DNA of 64,000 nt. Source: Betaproteobacteria bacterium. Lineage in GTDB: Bacteria; Pseudomonadota; Gammaproteobacteria; Burkholderiales; Burkholderiaceae_A. The stretch is taken from positions 1-64,000 of the forward strand of contig JAOINB010000005.1 in NCBI GenBank assembly GCA_028139135.1, written 5' to 3'. The notes below the pieces were generated by a model, which was not told the origin of the DNA, did no database searches, and saw nothing but the letters and a program-made list of their open reading frames with translations. Shown in pieces: positions 1-8,399 of this stretch. Every line of letters starts with the position of its first letter. The stretch's first letter is position 1. Both the position numbers and the translations under genes were made by a program.

Positions 1-1
1 G

Positions 2-820
2 ATGAAAACTTTCGAAAACAGTTTCAGTGGGATTGTGAAAAAGGTAGATGCTGGAGAAATTTTTTTTAGAAGATTAAAAGGTGTAATTGATCCGGAAGAA
101 AAAAGGAAAATAATTGGCGCGGTCTTTGTCGAAATTTTTGAAAGCGAGTCAAGGAAGTTTACTGACGTAACATGGCTTGCACAAGGGACAATTTACCCCG
201 ATATTATTGAGTCAGCTGGTGTAGAAAGTGCTAGCGCCACAAAAAAAATAAAAAGTCACCATAATGTCGGTGGTTTACCTGATAAGTTAGCATTAAAATT
301 ACTCGAGCCAGTTAAGTCATTGTTCAAAGATGAGGTTAGACAATTAGGTGTTGAACTTGGTTTAAGAAATGATCTTGTCAATCGTCATCCTTTTCCTGGA
401 CCTGGATTGGGAATACGGGTAATAGGGGAGGTAACGAGTGAAAAAATAGCCATTCTTCAAAAGGCAGATGAAATACTTTTAGGGTTGTTAAAGACCCAAA
501 TTATTGGGAAAGAGGATTTTAACAAAGGTTTTACCAAGGAGGATGATATTGGAAAAAGTTGGTACGAAATAACTGCACAGGCATTTTGTGTATTTTTACC
601 TTTGAAAACAGTTGGTGTTAAGGGTGATGACAGAAGTTATGACTGGGTCATTGCAATACGCATCGTAAACTCAACAGATTTCATGACAGCAAATGCGACG
701 AGGTTGCCATTTGAGTTAATAGAATTAATTTCCTCCGAAATAATCAACAAGGTGAGCGATGTGAGTAGGGTGGTGCTAGATATTTCTAATAAACCACCAG
801 CTACCATTGAGTGGGAGTGA
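2..820 (+). CDS. guaA: GMP synthase (glutamine-hydrolysing), C-terminal part, 5'-truncated by window
   Basis: [24 protein letters not shown] and C-terminal KPPATIEWE are hallmark GuaA motifs; ORF enters from the window edge. Confidence 0.97.
   Translation: MKTFENSFSGIVKKVDAGEIFFRRLKGVIDPEEKRKIIGAVFVEIFESESRKFTDVTWLAQGTIYPDIIESAGVESASATKKIKSHHNVGGLPDKLALKLLEPVKSLFKDEVRQLGVELGLRNDLVNRHPFPGPGLGIRVIGEVTSEKIAILQKADEILLGLLKTQIIGKEDFNKGFTKEDDIGKSWYEITAQAFCVFLPLKTVGVKGDDRSYDWVIAIRIVNSTDFMTANATRLPFELIELISSEIINKVSDVSRVVLDISNKPPATIEWE
803..818 (+). repeat. attL: direct repeat at the 3' end of guaA (ACCATTGAGTGGGAGT)
   Basis: 14/16 match to 15897-15912; overlaps the last guaA codons; integrase gene adjacent. 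Confidence 0.85.
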
Positions 821-860
821 GTAACAGTATTTAAACTATTGATTTAATTACGTTTTATTT

Positions 861-941
861 TTGCAAACCACTTGCAAACAATTTTTTTTTCTGTTTTATA
901 ATAATGACTTAGTAATTCGTTTTGCAAACATACTTGCAAAC
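861..941 (+). repeat. Four TTGCAAAC repeats in two pairs (861-868/872-879; 922-929/934-941), putative integrase arm-type sites
   Basis: Repeated octamer with 11-12 bp period between attL and the integrase gene; matching pair at the other end. Confidence 0.65.
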
Positions 942-966
942 TCGAACCATTATTGTGTTTTCGTAG

Positions 967-2319
967 TTGCACGAGAGTCTTTTAAAGAAAAATATGGTCA
1001 TAAGCAGAACTAAATCGAGATTAAAAGATTTTAGAAAGAACAATAGAAAACCAGAGAAGAGAAAACCAAGAAACCAAAAGGTAACAGAGAGTTACGCTTA
1101 CTTCGATGGCAGATATAAAATATTCAGGACTGCTATTTCTAATCAGGTTTATCACTTTCATACCTACCTCAGGAACGAGAAAAAGACATTCCGCAGATCG
1201 TTGCAAACAACAGATTTAAAAGAAGCAGAGAAACGTGCGGAAACTATGTATTTTGACGTTCAATCACAAAGTAACAGCGGCAAAAGAATCTTCTCATTAA
1301 GTGCTAGGGAGTTAGCAGAAAAGTATATAGAGCATGAACAAAAACGATTAAATAACGATTTAATTAGTATTGGTCGTTTTAGAAATATCGAAGCACATTT
1401 AAAGCACTATTTAAGATTTGTTCACACTACAACCTCTATTGCTAATATAGATCCAAAATTCTTCAATGATTATTTAGGGCATAGAAAGAAAATTAAAAAA
1501 GATGTTCGTTTAACAACCATAAATAATGAATTAACAACAATCAAGAAGATGTACGAGTTTGCAAGAGAAGAAAAATATGTACCGCCTGATTACTTCATTA
1601 AATATGAAAAATTTAAAATTGATAAGAAGGCAGAGAGTAGGGATGCTTTTGAAATCCCCGAGTACGAAATTCTGATTAGTTACTCGAAACATTTTCACAA
1701 GTATGCAAAAAACGAGGAAGATGAATATTATTGTAAGTTAATGCATCTGTTCATATTGTTGATGTCCAATCTGGGAATGCGCTTTGGGGAATTACATAAT
1801 CTGCAATATGAAGATATTAAATTTATTAAGAATATCGTGCAAATCACAATTAGGAAAGAAAAGACAAAAGTAAGAAGAGAAAGAGTAATATTAGCGAACG
1901 AAAAATGTGCTGAGTATTTAAAAAGGGTTAGGAAAATATCAAAGTTCACATCAAGAACGAGTTATATATTTTCAAGTTATAGAAAAGATATAATCTGCGA
2001 CAAATCAAACTTATATCGTTGTTATCAAAGACTGATCGAGAGAATATCACAAAAGAAAACCAGTGCTGAATTTGACGTAACAAAGACATTTTATTGCCTG
2101 AGGCATTTCTTTATCACTATACGTTTATTGCAAAATGTAAATACATATAAATTAGCAAGGTACTGTGGTACAAGTCTTAAGGAAATACAGATGACTTACG
2201 ATGGTATGACTTCCCTAGAAGCATCAAAAGAAATATTAAAAAGTCAGCACAGTATCAAACGCTTTGGTGATTTTAATGAGTATTTTGATTACAAGTCAAA
2301 AAGTGTTGAGTTAAAATAA
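967..2319 (+). CDS. Tyrosine recombinase/integrase (start may be 993)
   Basis: C-terminal LGMRFGELHNLQYEDI ... YCLRHFFIT ... YCGTSLKEIQMTYDG matches the R..H-R-H..Y catalytic layout; next to att site. Confidence 0.9.
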   Translation: MHESLLKKNMVISRTKSRLKDFRKNNRKPEKRKPRNQKVTESYAYFDGRYKIFRTAISNQVYHFHTYLRNEKKTFRRSLQTTDLKEAEKRAETMYFDVQSQSNSGKRIFSLSARELAEKYIEHEQKRLNNDLISIGRFRNIEAHLKHYLRFVHTTTSIANIDPKFFNDYLGHRKKIKKDVRLTTINNELTTIKKMYEFAREEKYVPPDYFIKYEKFKIDKKAESRDAFEIPEYEILISYSKHFHKYAKNEEDEYYCKLMHLFILLMSNLGMRFGELHNLQYEDIKFIKNIVQITIRKEKTKVRRERVILANEKCAEYLKRVRKISKFTSRTSYIFSSYRKDIICDKSNLYRCYQRLIERISQKKTSAEFDVTKTFYCLRHFFITIRLLQNVNTYKLARYCGTSLKEIQMTYDGMTSLEASKEILKSQHSIKRFGDFNEYFDYKSKSVELK

Positions 2320-2370
2320 AAAAATTACAAGTTATGCTAAAAAAATTACAGTTGTGCTCAGTAGGTCAAT

Positions 2371-2565
2371 GTGATGAAATTTGAAGACTTTAACCAAATA
2401 ATGGACGACATCGGGGAAGAGGAATCTTGTTGGTATGATATGTATGATATGGAGGTAGTATTAGTGTCCTACAAAAATCGCGAAAGAATCACGGTTGGTA
2501 ACTTATATCATATTAAAGAAATCAAAGTAAACAAAGAGGAAAAAAAAATCTTTTTAACCTTTTGA
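2371..2565 (+). CDS. Small acidic hypothetical protein
   Basis: 64-aa ORF, intergenic, same strand as flanking island genes. Confidence 0.4.
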   Translation: MMKFEDFNQIMDDIGEEESCWYDMYDMEVVLVSYKNRERITVGNLYHIKEIKVNKEEKKIFLTF

Positions 2566-2594
2566 TTGATTGAATATACTTTGGGTATAAAACT

Positions 2595-2804
2595 ATGAAA
2601 TTTGACAAATACAGACTAGAAGAAGAATCCTTACTTAGCGCAGATGATCCGGAGGAATGGAGAGTGGTCGCTATTCCAGGAAAACATGGTAATAGCGGAG
2701 TGATAAAAAAGGGAGACACTTTCAGAGCAATGTATTGCAAAAAAGACAATGATTGCCAAATGATAAAAATTTATTTTGATCAAACAATAAAAAAAAATGC
2801 TTAA
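2595..2804 (+). CDS. Small hypothetical protein
   Basis: 69-aa ORF following 2371-2565. Confidence 0.45.
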   Translation: MKFDKYRLEEESLLSADDPEEWRVVAIPGKHGNSGVIKKGDTFRAMYCKKDNDCQMIKIYFDQTIKKNA

Positions 2805-3159
2805 CACTCATTCTGAACCGATATCAATCTGATTTATTTTTATGTTTTTCATAACTAAATTAATTTCTATTTTAAATCATATAAATTCACTCTATTCCAG
2901 TGATATTCAATTAATGATAGTTTTCTGAACATCAAAATATTCAAAAGAGTTTATTGTTGGTAGTGAGTTTAGATACGGTAGCATGTGACCCCTTTTTTGA
3001 ACACTCTCAGATCAATTTTAAATCTCAAAATTGGTAAGATGATAAAACAATAACCCCGATCACTATTATCCACGTTGCCTTAGAAACTATAAACCTAAGT
3101 ATGCTAAAAAAAATATCCTCTAAGTCAAATTTAAATTTTTTTGTCATAATTTTATATCA

Positions 3160-3921
3160 CTAAATACGAGATTTATTTTTTTCTGCCATGCGTTCAAATG
3201 CAAACTTCTTACGATGTGTCTTTGCTCGTTCAACATAATCGCCTGGAAAAACACCGTTAGACGCATTCACAAGAAGTTTAGCAACACTATTCTTGTATCT
3301 TCTGATTTGTCTCATATCACTTTCATAAGAAGTATCAGTAGTAAAAGGGTGGGGTCTTTTTTCTCTTGACCTTTGCTTCTTGAACTTCTTTTTGAATACA
3401 CTAGTTGTTAAATCGTGCCATTCTCTTTGCGTTGCTTTTGTATTCATTAACTTCATATACACATCTTTAGCAAACACATAGTAATATTTCATATGCTCAA
3501 CTCTGTATGTATCTTCGTGATAATCGTCAGTTGCTGTAAGAGTGTATTCACCCCCATACTTCTTTTTTACTCTTTTCTTTTTCTTATTTGCTTCTTCTTG
3601 TGCTTCAAGTTCTTTCTTGTACATATTCGCAACGATTTTACCAAGTGTTACTGGGGCAAAAATATATGGCACTCTTAGATAGAAAGCATCATCCTTGCAA
3701 ACTTCTCCGACATTCATTCTTGAGAGATTGACATTGTCACGAAACAAAGAAGAGTGTTTTCTCCACCAATCGTTGTAGTTGCCCTTATGAATATCACCCC
3801 ATCTTGCATAGAATGCTTTTTTCTTTTTGAGATTATTCTGAATAACTTTGTCATCAATCTGATGAGCAAGTCTCAAGAAATATAACCAGAACTTTATCTT
3901 GTCTTTGAGTGGGTGTCTCAT
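3160..3921 (-). CDS. Hypothetical basic protein of the island, unknown function
   Basis: 253-aa ORF; palindrome at 3940-3955 just upstream of its start. Confidence 0.7.
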   Translation of the reverse strand: MRHPLKDKIKFWLYFLRLAHQIDDKVIQNNLKKKKAFYARWGDIHKGNYNDWWRKHSSLFRDNVNLSRMNVGEVCKDDAFYLRVPYIFAPVTLGKIVANMYKKELEAQEEANKKKKRVKKKYGGEYTLTATDDYHEDTYRVEHMKYYYVFAKDVYMKLMNTKATQREWHDLTTSVFKKKFKKQRSREKRPHPFTTDTSYESDMRQIRRYKNSVAKLLVNASNGVFPGDYVERAKTHRKKFAFERMAEKNKSRI

Positions 3922-3939
3922 AACAGAATCATAGCAAAA

Positions 3940-3955
3940 TGTTCACAATTGAACA
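3940..3955. promoter_or_regulatory. Palindromic operator-like site TGTTCACAATTGAACA
   Basis: Inverted repeat TGTTCA-N4-TGAACA; recurs at 4110, 5729 (reverse orientation) and, with 5-nt spacer, 7570. Confidence 0.6.
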
Positions 3956-3998
3956 TTAAAAATAATAAAAATATATTTCCGTTTTTCACTTGAAAAAG

Positions 3999-4037
3999 AG
4001 CGGACAGATATTGTTTGATAATTTACGCTCACCGACT
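3999..4037 (+). repeat. 39-bp intergenic direct repeat, copy 1
   Basis: AGCGGACAGATATTGTTT identical to 5363-5380; 34/39 identity over the full element. Confidence 0.75.
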
Positions 4038-4109
4038 TTTCGTGCTCTAAATTATATAATGTATATAAGAGTTGAGAAAAACTTAACTTGATTTAGCGTT
4101 CAGTTTAGT

Positions 4110-4125
4110 TGTTCCAAATTGAACA
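4110..4125. promoter_or_regulatory. Operator-like palindrome TGTTCCAAATTGAACA
   Basis: Near match to 3940-3955; about 31 bp upstream of the likely start (4157) of the next gene. Confidence 0.5.
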
Positions 4126-4156
4126 TTTTATTAACTTTTTTATAGTGAGATTAATC

Positions 4157-4918
4157 ATGAAAAAGAAAACTAAAGTAGTAGAAGTAAATACGCAAGATGT
4201 TAAGACTAACCCTGTAGCGAATGAAGTTGCAAAATCAATTAAGAAAGTGAAAGATATGAGTTTAGTTGAGAGATTCAATCATTCACACGATAGACTTGTT
4301 ACAAGACTTTCACCTGACGAGATTGCACAATCAGATGAACTTGTTGATAAGTATCATCAATTTGCTAAGAAATTCGCTTTAACTGTAATTGAATTAGCAG
4401 TGTTTATGCGTGAGACAAAACAGAAGTTTGTTAATAAAGAGATTTCTGAAAATGTCTTCAAAGTATTTTGTCACAAAATACAAATCAAATCTGATAGTTC
4501 TACTTATAGAAAATACGAGTCTATTGCTAATAATGCTGAGAAGTTGAGATTGTATCAAGATAGATTGCCTGATAACTATACAACTATCTACAATATTTGC
4601 ACGTTAAACAAAGACGAGTATTCCGCTTTTGAGCATGAAATACTCAAGTCAGATGTGCCTATTACGAACAGTGTTGTGAATAAGTTTAGATTTGGTAGGC
4701 AAGAGAAACTCATCGCTCAAACAAACGCATCTATTCAAATTGAGAAGAACAAGAACGATATGACTGTTTTTGATATAACTTTTTTAAAAGAAGATTATGT
4801 TGCAAATCAAGAAAAAATAGATGGCATAATTCATGAGTTGAAAACTCGTTATCGTGCTGACGTTGTTTCAAATACTGAGTTTCAAACTGCTGAAACCTTG
4901 CAAAAGAAAGTAGCATAA
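4157..4918 (+). CDS. Island hypothetical protein (resembles DUF3102-type mobile-element proteins); track start 4109, likely start 4157
   Basis: ORF MKKKTKVVEVNTQDV...; TAATG overlap with next gene. Confidence 0.7.
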   Translation: MKKKTKVVEVNTQDVKTNPVANEVAKSIKKVKDMSLVERFNHSHDRLVTRLSPDEIAQSDELVDKYHQFAKKFALTVIELAVFMRETKQKFVNKEISENVFKVFCHKIQIKSDSSTYRKYESIANNAEKLRLYQDRLPDNYTTIYNICTLNKDEYSAFEHEILKSDVPITNSVVNKFRFGRQEKLIAQTNASIQIEKNKNDMTVFDITFLKEDYVANQEKIDGIIHELKTRYRADVVSNTEFQTAETLQKKVA

Positions 4919-5319
4919 TGTCTGTGTTAGAAACATACTTATCAGACATAGAAGCAAAAGAGCGTCTAACAGTTAATGAAAGAGATGCTCTGCTCTTTCT
5001 ATTTTGCAAAGATGAGTCTAACGATTTAACAATTCAAGCGAAGTTAGCGAGTTCTGAAATTGCCTTTTATAGACTTAGTGAATCCTCTCAACAAAATTTA
5101 TTTGAACTAGTAGTAGATAAAGACTTTGTTCAGAGTATCACAGCAAAAATAGAGCAAGACATAAACGAACAACTAGAGTTTAGAAATCGTTCACAGCATA
5201 TCATTGATAAAGCATTAAGTGAAATAAAGAAAGACCCATATGCAAAACATTTGTCTGATATTTCGCTAGATTTAGATGTTCGTGTTATCAATGAACCTGC
5301 TCATCTAGATATCATCTAA
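4918..5319 (+). CDS. Island hypothetical protein
   Basis: 133-aa ORF translationally coupled (TAATG) to the upstream gene; followed by terminator. Confidence 0.7.
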   Translation: MSVLETYLSDIEAKERLTVNERDALLFLFCKDESNDLTIQAKLASSEIAFYRLSESSQQNLFELVVDKDFVQSITAKIEQDINEQLEFRNRSQHIIDKALSEIKKDPYAKHLSDISLDLDVRVINEPAHLDII

Positions 5320-5330
5320 AACCTCCCTTT

Positions 5331-5356
5331 AAGATGCCACGTGCATCTTCTTTTTA
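5331..5356 (+). terminator. Rho-independent terminator, AAGATGC-CACGT-GCATCTT-CTTTTT
   Basis: Perfect 7-bp stem, 5-nt loop, T-tract directly after the 5319 stop. Confidence 0.75.
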
Positions 5357-5362
5357 CCTATT

Positions 5363-5401
5363 AGCGGACAGATATTGTTTATCAATCTACGCTCAACGAC
5401 T
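5363..5401 (+). repeat. 39-bp intergenic direct repeat, copy 2
   Basis: 34/39 identical to 3999-4037. Confidence 0.75.
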
Positions 5402-5450
5402 ATTCATAGCATAACGACTAAAATAGAAGTAACAGTTTAGGAAAAAAGGA

Positions 5451-5654
5451 GTGTTTAAAATGGTTAGAAATAATAGAAGATTATTAAGAAATAATAGTAG
5501 AAGTATTGATGAGTATTTTATTGAGAAGTTAGAAAGTGCTGAGTTGAAGTTTAGTAGTGAAAGATGGTTTTGGATTAAACTAAGTGGCATTTCTGTATTG
5601 TTGAATATTGCTCTTGTCTATTTTCAATTCTTTGCTGAGAGAGTTGTTTTATAA
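5451..5654 (+). CDS. Small hypothetical protein with C-terminal hydrophobic segment (possible TM)
   Basis: 67-aa ORF ending FWIKLSGISVLLNIALVYFQFFAERVVL; followed by terminator. Confidence 0.6.
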   Translation: MFKMVRNNRRLLRNNSRSIDEYFIEKLESAELKFSSERWFWIKLSGISVLLNIALVYFQFFAERVVL

Positions 5655-5699
5655 AATGTTCATAATTTGAATAAATCAAACCTTCATTAAGAAGACCCG

Positions 5700-5725
5700 A
5701 AGATGCCTAGAGCATCTTTTTTTTT
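5700..5725 (+). terminator. Rho-independent terminator, AAGATGC-CTAGA-GCATCTT-T(n)
   Basis: Same stem as 5331-5349 with a different loop, followed by a run of T. Confidence 0.8.
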
Positions 5726-5728
5726 GCC

Positions 5729-5744
5729 TGTTCAATTGTGAACA
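5729..5744. promoter_or_regulatory. Operator-like palindrome TGTTCAATTGTGAACA
   Basis: Exact reverse complement of 3940-3955; upstream of the gene at 5849. Confidence 0.6.
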
Positions 5745-5848
5745 CTTGACCCAACAAAACACTATTTTGCTCAATTTTAAAGATTACTAAATATTAGTGT
5801 GATGAAGAAATCATCACATATTCATTCAATTACTTTAAGGAGCAGAGT

Positions 5849-6016
5849 ATGAAAACCTACGCAGAAAATTTTGAAGTCAAATATAACGAGGTTCAAGAGA
5901 TTGATGCTTATAATGAAAGCGAAGTGCATAAGATTCTACGAGAGCGTTATGGGAATGCGAGTGAGATAGTTGTTCATTATGCAGATGAACTTCCTTCATA
6001 TGCTTATGACGAGTAA
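5849..6016 (+). CDS. 55-aa acidic protein (below the ORF-track cutoff)
   Basis: MKTYAENFEVKYNEVQEIDAYNESEVHKILRERYGNASEIVVHYADELPSYAYDE; AAGGAG ribosome-binding site; ATG of next gene overlaps its end. Confidence 0.6.
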   Translation: MKTYAENFEVKYNEVQEIDAYNESEVHKILRERYGNASEIVVHYADELPSYAYDE

Positions 6017-6518
6017 CTTTGAAATCACAAAGTGGGCGAGTGACATTTTAGATGCCTCGCCCTTTACTCTCTATGATATCGTATTTGAAATCAATACACC
6101 TATTGTTGATGGGTTCAATAAGAAAATAAGTGCATTTCACCCACTAGCGGTATGTAAAGTTTATAAAGCACTTGATTGGACAATTGATACGATTAGAAGA
6201 GTACATAAAGATAAAGAAAAACATTTGAAGTTTATAGCGTGGATTGGGGGCAATACAGAGCAAGGCAAACACCCTCACATTCACTCAATACTAGAGATGC
6301 CATATGATGATATTGTCTCTTATGAGATTTTGATACACAAGCATTTTCAAAGATACATTGAAAAAACCTTGAAACAATCTGTTATGACTAATGTAACCAT
6401 AAGAGAAATTGATAATGTTAAAGGGTATAGTTTCTATTGCAGTAGAAATGAAGGCGAGTATTCACTCAAAGGCGATGAGAAAATACTCATAGAAAAATTG
6501 TCTTCAATTGAGATATGA
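6006..6518 (+). CDS. HUH-endonuclease-like (Rep-like) protein, putative; track start 5970, likely start 6006
   Basis: GNTEQGKHPHIHSILEMP contains an HxH (HUH) motif at 6270-6284, with Tyr-rich GYSFYCSRNEG downstream. Confidence 0.5.
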   Translation: MTSNFEITKWASDILDASPFTLYDIVFEINTPIVDGFNKKISAFHPLAVCKVYKALDWTIDTIRRVHKDKEKHLKFIAWIGGNTEQGKHPHIHSILEMPYDDIVSYEILIHKHFQRYIEKTLKQSVMTNVTIREIDNVKGYSFYCSRNEGEYSLKGDEKILIEKLSSIEI

Positions 6519-6593
6519 AAGAAGTTGCAATATGCACTAATCGTAACGCCATACTGATGAACTGTTAGTTGTAACGGAAGTGACTATTATTCT

Positions 6594-6645
6594 TAGATAG
6601 AATAGAAATCTATCTAGGTCTACTAATGCTAATTTCAGTTAGTAG
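6594..6645. repeat. Two adjacent inverted repeats (TAGATAG/CTATCTA and CTACTAA/TTAGTAG)
   Basis: 7-bp arms at 6594-6600/6610-6616 and 6620-6626/6639-6645 in the intergenic region after the HUH-like gene. Confidence 0.5.
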
Positions 6646-6763
6646 AACATTCTTTTACTTTCCTCTCCTCTCCACAAGTTTACTAAATAGTAATGATAAT
6701 GTGATTACTTCAATCGCACTATTGGGACAATCTCAATTTAACGATTACGAGAAAGAGAAGAAA

Positions 6764-6937
6764 ATGCAGACAACATTACCTCAAATGAATAAGAACTTAC
6801 ATATTCGTATTGACGAAGATACAGAAACAAAACTAATTGCTGTGGCACTTAAGCACAGCCCAACAAAATCTAATCTATTAAGACATCTTATTAGAGCATC
6901 AGTTAGAGATAACAGATTAGATACTATATTTGCATAG
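6764..6937 (+). CDS. Small ribbon-helix-helix-like DNA-binding protein (track start 6626; likely start 6764)
   Basis: MNKNLHIRIDEDTETKLIAVALKHSPTKSNLLRHLIRASV has Arc/CopG-like beta-helix-helix character. Confidence 0.55.
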   Translation: MQTTLPQMNKNLHIRIDEDTETKLIAVALKHSPTKSNLLRHLIRASVRDNRLDTIFA

Positions 6938-6939
6938 TT

Positions 6940-7302
6940 ATGAATCCATTTAGATTGCTGAGTAAGCAACGAAAAAGAATAAGAAAGTTGAATGCAAGAA
7001 CTTTAAAAGAGTTTCGTAATGAAGAGAAAGTATTTAATCCAAAACGAGAAACACAAGATTATCTATTAGTAACAATTGATAAGGTCGCTGTATTAATACC
7101 AAATGATATGCGAATGAAGTTTAATGATGCCAAGAAGATTATTCACAAGCAGATTAAAAAGATTAAAAAAGTAAGTGATGAATATATGGAAGATTATTTT
7201 GTATTCAATCCCAAGACCCGAACTCTCAAAAAGTATGAACACGATTTATATATTGATGATAAGGAAATAGACAGATTAGCGAGGTCAAATGCACTACAGT
7301 AA
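6940..7302 (+). CDS. Island hypothetical protein
   Basis: 120-aa ORF immediately following the RHH gene. Confidence 0.6.
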   Translation: MNPFRLLSKQRKRIRKLNARTLKEFRNEEKVFNPKRETQDYLLVTIDKVAVLIPNDMRMKFNDAKKIIHKQIKKIKKVSDEYMEDYFVFNPKTRTLKKYEHDLYIDDKEIDRLARSNALQ

Positions 7303-7423
7303 TATATCGCTCCTCCTGACATTCTGCCCAGAGATATGCGAATCTACACCTTATCTCCCAGAAGAGATTAGAACACTCTCCTTATGCGTCCTAAAGACCT
7401 CTGTACACACTTTCTAAAGACAT

Positions 7424-7567
7424 ATGAATAAGAAACCACTATTTGAGTTAGAACTGATAAAAGATTTCAAACCTCAAGTCACTCAGAAGATGCTTCAACA
7501 AATATCTAGTGAACTGAAAAAACTGATACTCAAGCACGATATAAAGATTACTGTTACGAAAAAGTGA
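7424..7567 (+). CDS. 47-aa hypothetical protein
   Basis: MNKKPLFELELIKDFKPQVTQKMLQQISSELKKLILKHDIKITVTKK; below the track cutoff. Confidence 0.35.
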   Translation: MNKKPLFELELIKDFKPQVTQKMLQQISSELKKLILKHDIKITVTKK

Positions 7568-7569
7568 TT

Positions 7570-7586
7570 TGTTCACATCATGAACA
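7570..7586. promoter_or_regulatory. Operator-like palindrome TGTTCA-CATCA-TGAACA
   Basis: Same half-sites as 3940/5729, 5-nt spacer. Confidence 0.5.
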
Positions 7587-7595
7587 ATCGTGTGG

Positions 7596-7650
7596 CGAGA
7601 GAGGGTTTTAGGTACTCCTCCAACCAGATTGAATGAATGACCCTCTCTCG
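7596..7650. terminator. 11-bp inverted repeat CGAGAGAGGGT ... ACCCTCTCTCG between convergent genes (possible terminator)
   Basis: Perfect inverted repeat, 33-nt loop, followed by TTGTTTT. Confidence 0.45.
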
Positions 7651-7655
7651 TTGTT

Positions 7656-8252
7656 TTATGAGAGAGATGTCCTATTCATACAGGAATAAACACTTCCAAC
7701 CCCAATCTTCAACTCCTTTGCTATTTTACGAATACCCATGCCTTTATTACGAAGTAGTTTCACAGATTGAATCAGGGAAGAATTTATATTAGACTTACGA
7801 CCGAGTTTAACCCCTTTTCGCTTTGCATTTGCAAGACCAGATATAGTTCTCTCACGAATTAAATCTCGTTCGTACTGACTGATACTGTTAATAATATTAA
7901 AGAATAATTCGCCAACAATAGTGGAAGTATCTATATTTTGATTTACGCAATAAAGATGAATGTTCTTTGATTTAAGAATGCCAGTTATCTCGCACATATG
8001 ACGAACAGAACGACCCAAGCGAGAAAGTTCAAGCACCATTACAGTATCAAACTTACCTGCAAGTCCATCTTGAATCATTTTGTTTAGAGAGGGGCGTTCT
8101 TTTATGTTGCCCGACACTCCTTCATCCGCATATTCTTCAACAACTGTGAAATCATTACGAATGGCGATTTCTTGCAATTCTTCTAATTGTCTAGCGACAC
8201 ACTGTGTTTTCTGGGAAACTCGTGTATATATGGCAACTTTTCTCATTTCCAA
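7656..8252 (-). CDS. Serine recombinase (resolvase/invertase family)
   Basis: VAIYTRVSQKTQCVARQLEEL, YADEGVSGNIKERPSLNKMI, VLELSRLGRSVRHM, ERDLIRERTISGL plus C-terminal HTH. Confidence 0.95.
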   Translation of the reverse strand: MEMRKVAIYTRVSQKTQCVARQLEELQEIAIRNDFTVVEEYADEGVSGNIKERPSLNKMIQDGLAGKFDTVMVLELSRLGRSVRHMCEITGILKSKNIHLYCVNQNIDTSTIVGELFFNIINSISQYERDLIRERTISGLANAKRKGVKLGRKSNINSSLIQSVKLLRNKGMGIRKIAKELKIGVGSVYSCMNRTSLS

Positions 8253-8379
8253 CCCCGTTCAGTTAATGGTTCGGAGGATATCAAATGGAGGAGGGAAGAC
8301 AAGTGAAAAAAGGTATATTTCTGTAGTAATATTTGGATTAGTAGCACAAAAGATAAGCAGAGTAGGGAAACAAATTTTA

Positions 8380-8399
8380 TAGATTAGAGAAACAATCTA
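8380..8399. promoter_or_regulatory. Inverted repeat TAGATT-N8-AATCTA immediately upstream of mod
   Basis: Symmetric hexamers ending 8 bp before the mod ATG. Confidence 0.35.

Noticed and set aside
3940-3955. LexA/SOS box interpretation of TGTTC-N6-GAACA
   Set aside because: Repeated only in the island as far as I could see and does not match the CTGT-N8-ACAG betaproteobacterial SOS box; kept as an island operator instead.
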